Assembly: GCA_041554435.1 (NCBI GenBank)
Contig: JBFFLX010000170.1
Coordinates: 1 to 7,118, forward strand
DNA length: 7,118 nucleotides
Direction of reading: 5' to 3'
Source: BM524 sp041554435
GTDB lineage: Bacteria > Bacteroidota > Bacteroidia > Bacteroidales > F082
Position numbers and translations under genes: made by a program
Part shown: one piece after another, positions 6,334 through 7,118 of the stretch
Position numbering within the stretch: position 1 is the stretch's first letter
Layout of the letters: the number at the start of each line of letters is the position of its first letter
The notes under the pieces: model-generated
The model's database searches: none
Seen by the model: only the letters and a program-made list of their open reading frames with translations
What the model was told of the DNA's origin: nothing

Positions 6334-7118
6334 ATGAAAACTCTGATTTCGAAACCAACAATCCTATTCATTTGTGCTTTATTGCTATGTTTCAACTATT
6401 TATATTCACAAAATGATACAATAAAAACAATTCCTTTTGTTGAAAGATTTACCGAAGGCTCTCTGGAAGTAAATAACTGGACAAAGGAAAGCGATAACTG
6501 GAATATTAACATAGAAAATGGCACCCCTAAACCTTCAGTGAGATTTAATGGCGCACCTGCCATCGATGGTATCTACAGTTACAGCCTTACAAGTGATTGG
6601 ATATCAAAACTTAATTCAGGGATTTTACCTAGTTTATATTTGAGATTTGATATAAAAAAGAGTTATAATATCAGCAGTGTTATTGAAACTCTAACTATTG
6701 AAATTCTTGATTCTACAGAGTGGAAAACGGTAAAAAGGTTTTATCAATTCGACTCAATTTACCCTACAATTTATTGTAATCTAGAATCATATCTGACAAA
6801 AGAACATTTTCGTATCAGGTTCAAGGTAAGTGGAATAAATTCCTCACCGGGGGAATATTGGGAAATAGATAATATTCAGGTTTACAGGAGGTGTGTGGCT
6901 CCAGAGAACTTATCAGGCTCCTATTTTTGGGATGAAAACAATTTTGGGGTTCAAATAAATTGGGAAGACAATCAACCATTGGGATGTCCGGAACCCTTAA
7001 CATGGTGTTCTTATAATGGCACCGAATTAGGTGTGGGATACACTGAGGAAATTGAGTGGACATGGGCTGCAAAGTGGCTCCCATCGCAGTTATGGGGAGA
7101 TAGTTTGCCATTATGCGC
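6334..7118 (+). CDS. Secreted protein with MAM/choice-of-anchor-like domain, cut by the right edge
   Basis: An open frame starts at ATG 6334 and stays open for 261 codons to the window end; the 3' part is missing. Residues 1-25 form a signal peptide (K2 and K7, hydrophobic 10-24, cleavage likely L-Y-S before Q26). Residues about 33-185 look like a MAM-like or 'cleaved adhesin' beta-sandwich: P-F-V-E-R-F near 34-39, N-W repeated at 48-56, and the closing E-Y-W-E-I-D-N-I at 174-181. A segment starting C-V-A-P-E-N-L (187-193) reads like a fibronectin-III-type linker. W-T-W-A-A-K-W-L-P (242-250) then begins another beta domain of the sort found in Bacteroidota exported adhesins and peptidases. 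Such proteins usually end in a T9SS sorting domain, which would lie outside the window; this is inference. No catalytic motif is visible, so enzyme or adhesin cannot be decided. It is divergent from typA and no clear promoter was found for it. Confidence 0.87.
   Translation, partial: MKTLISKPTILFICALLLCFNYLYSQNDTIKTIPFVERFTEGSLEVNNWTKESDNWNINIENGTPKPSVRFNGAPAIDGIYSYSLTSDWISKLNSGILPSLYLRFDIKKSYNISSVIETLTIEILDSTEWKTVKRFYQFDSIYPTIYCNLESYLTKEHFRIRFKVSGINSSPGEYWEIDNIQVYRRCVAPENLSGSYFWDENNFGVQINWEDNQPLGCPEPLTWCSYNGTELGVGYTEEIEWTWAAKWLPSQLWGDSLPLC

Noticed and set aside
6821..7111. Minus-strand open frame of 96 codons near the right edge
   Set aside because: It is antisense to the secreted-protein frame starting at 6334, which has a signal peptide and recognisable domain pattern; the minus frame has neither.
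1..7118. tRNA, rRNA, CRISPR array, insertion sequence, phage or defence system
   Set aside because: No cloverleaf, spaced repeats, transposase motifs, terminal inverted repeats or defence-gene signatures were seen; the tandem arrays are too short and unspaced to be CRISPR.

Overview
The window looks like chromosomal DNA of an AT-rich member of the Bacteroidota, most likely class Bacteroidia or a near relative. The evidence is a complete type IX secretion (T9SS) sorting domain at the end of a large exported protein, signal peptides and a lipobox of the usual Bacteroidota kind, start codons without clear Shine-Dalgarno sequences, and TAnnTTTG boxes (the Bacteroidota -7 promoter element) about 40-50 bases upstream of three of the four genes.

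Layout: bases 1-209 hold no convincing gene and consist largely of three short tandem-repeat tracts (8-, 7- and 8-base periods). A small lipoprotein gene (210-791, minus) is divergent from a very large gene (1003-4404, plus). That large gene encodes a secreted protein related to peptide-N-glycosidase F (PNGase F). Its glycosidase fold appears to be split by an insertion of about 500 residues that carries a LamG/concanavalin-A-like module, and the protein ends in a T9SS sorting domain. It runs convergently into typA (4438-6237, minus), the translational GTPase TypA/BipA. The two genes meet at a hairpin whose bulge is the typA stop codon. Divergent from typA, a second secreted protein gene starts at 6334 and runs off the right edge; only its first 261 codons are visible.

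The genes do not form one operon: every adjacent pair is divergent or convergent. typA is a housekeeping gene. The other three encode envelope or exported products, and no shared pathway is evident. The most interesting object is the multi-domain PNGase F-like protein. It keeps the family's D60 and E206 equivalents and all six disulfide cysteines, but seems to lack the E118 equivalent and several substrate-site residues, so it may act on a different glycan linkage or mainly bind glycoproteins.
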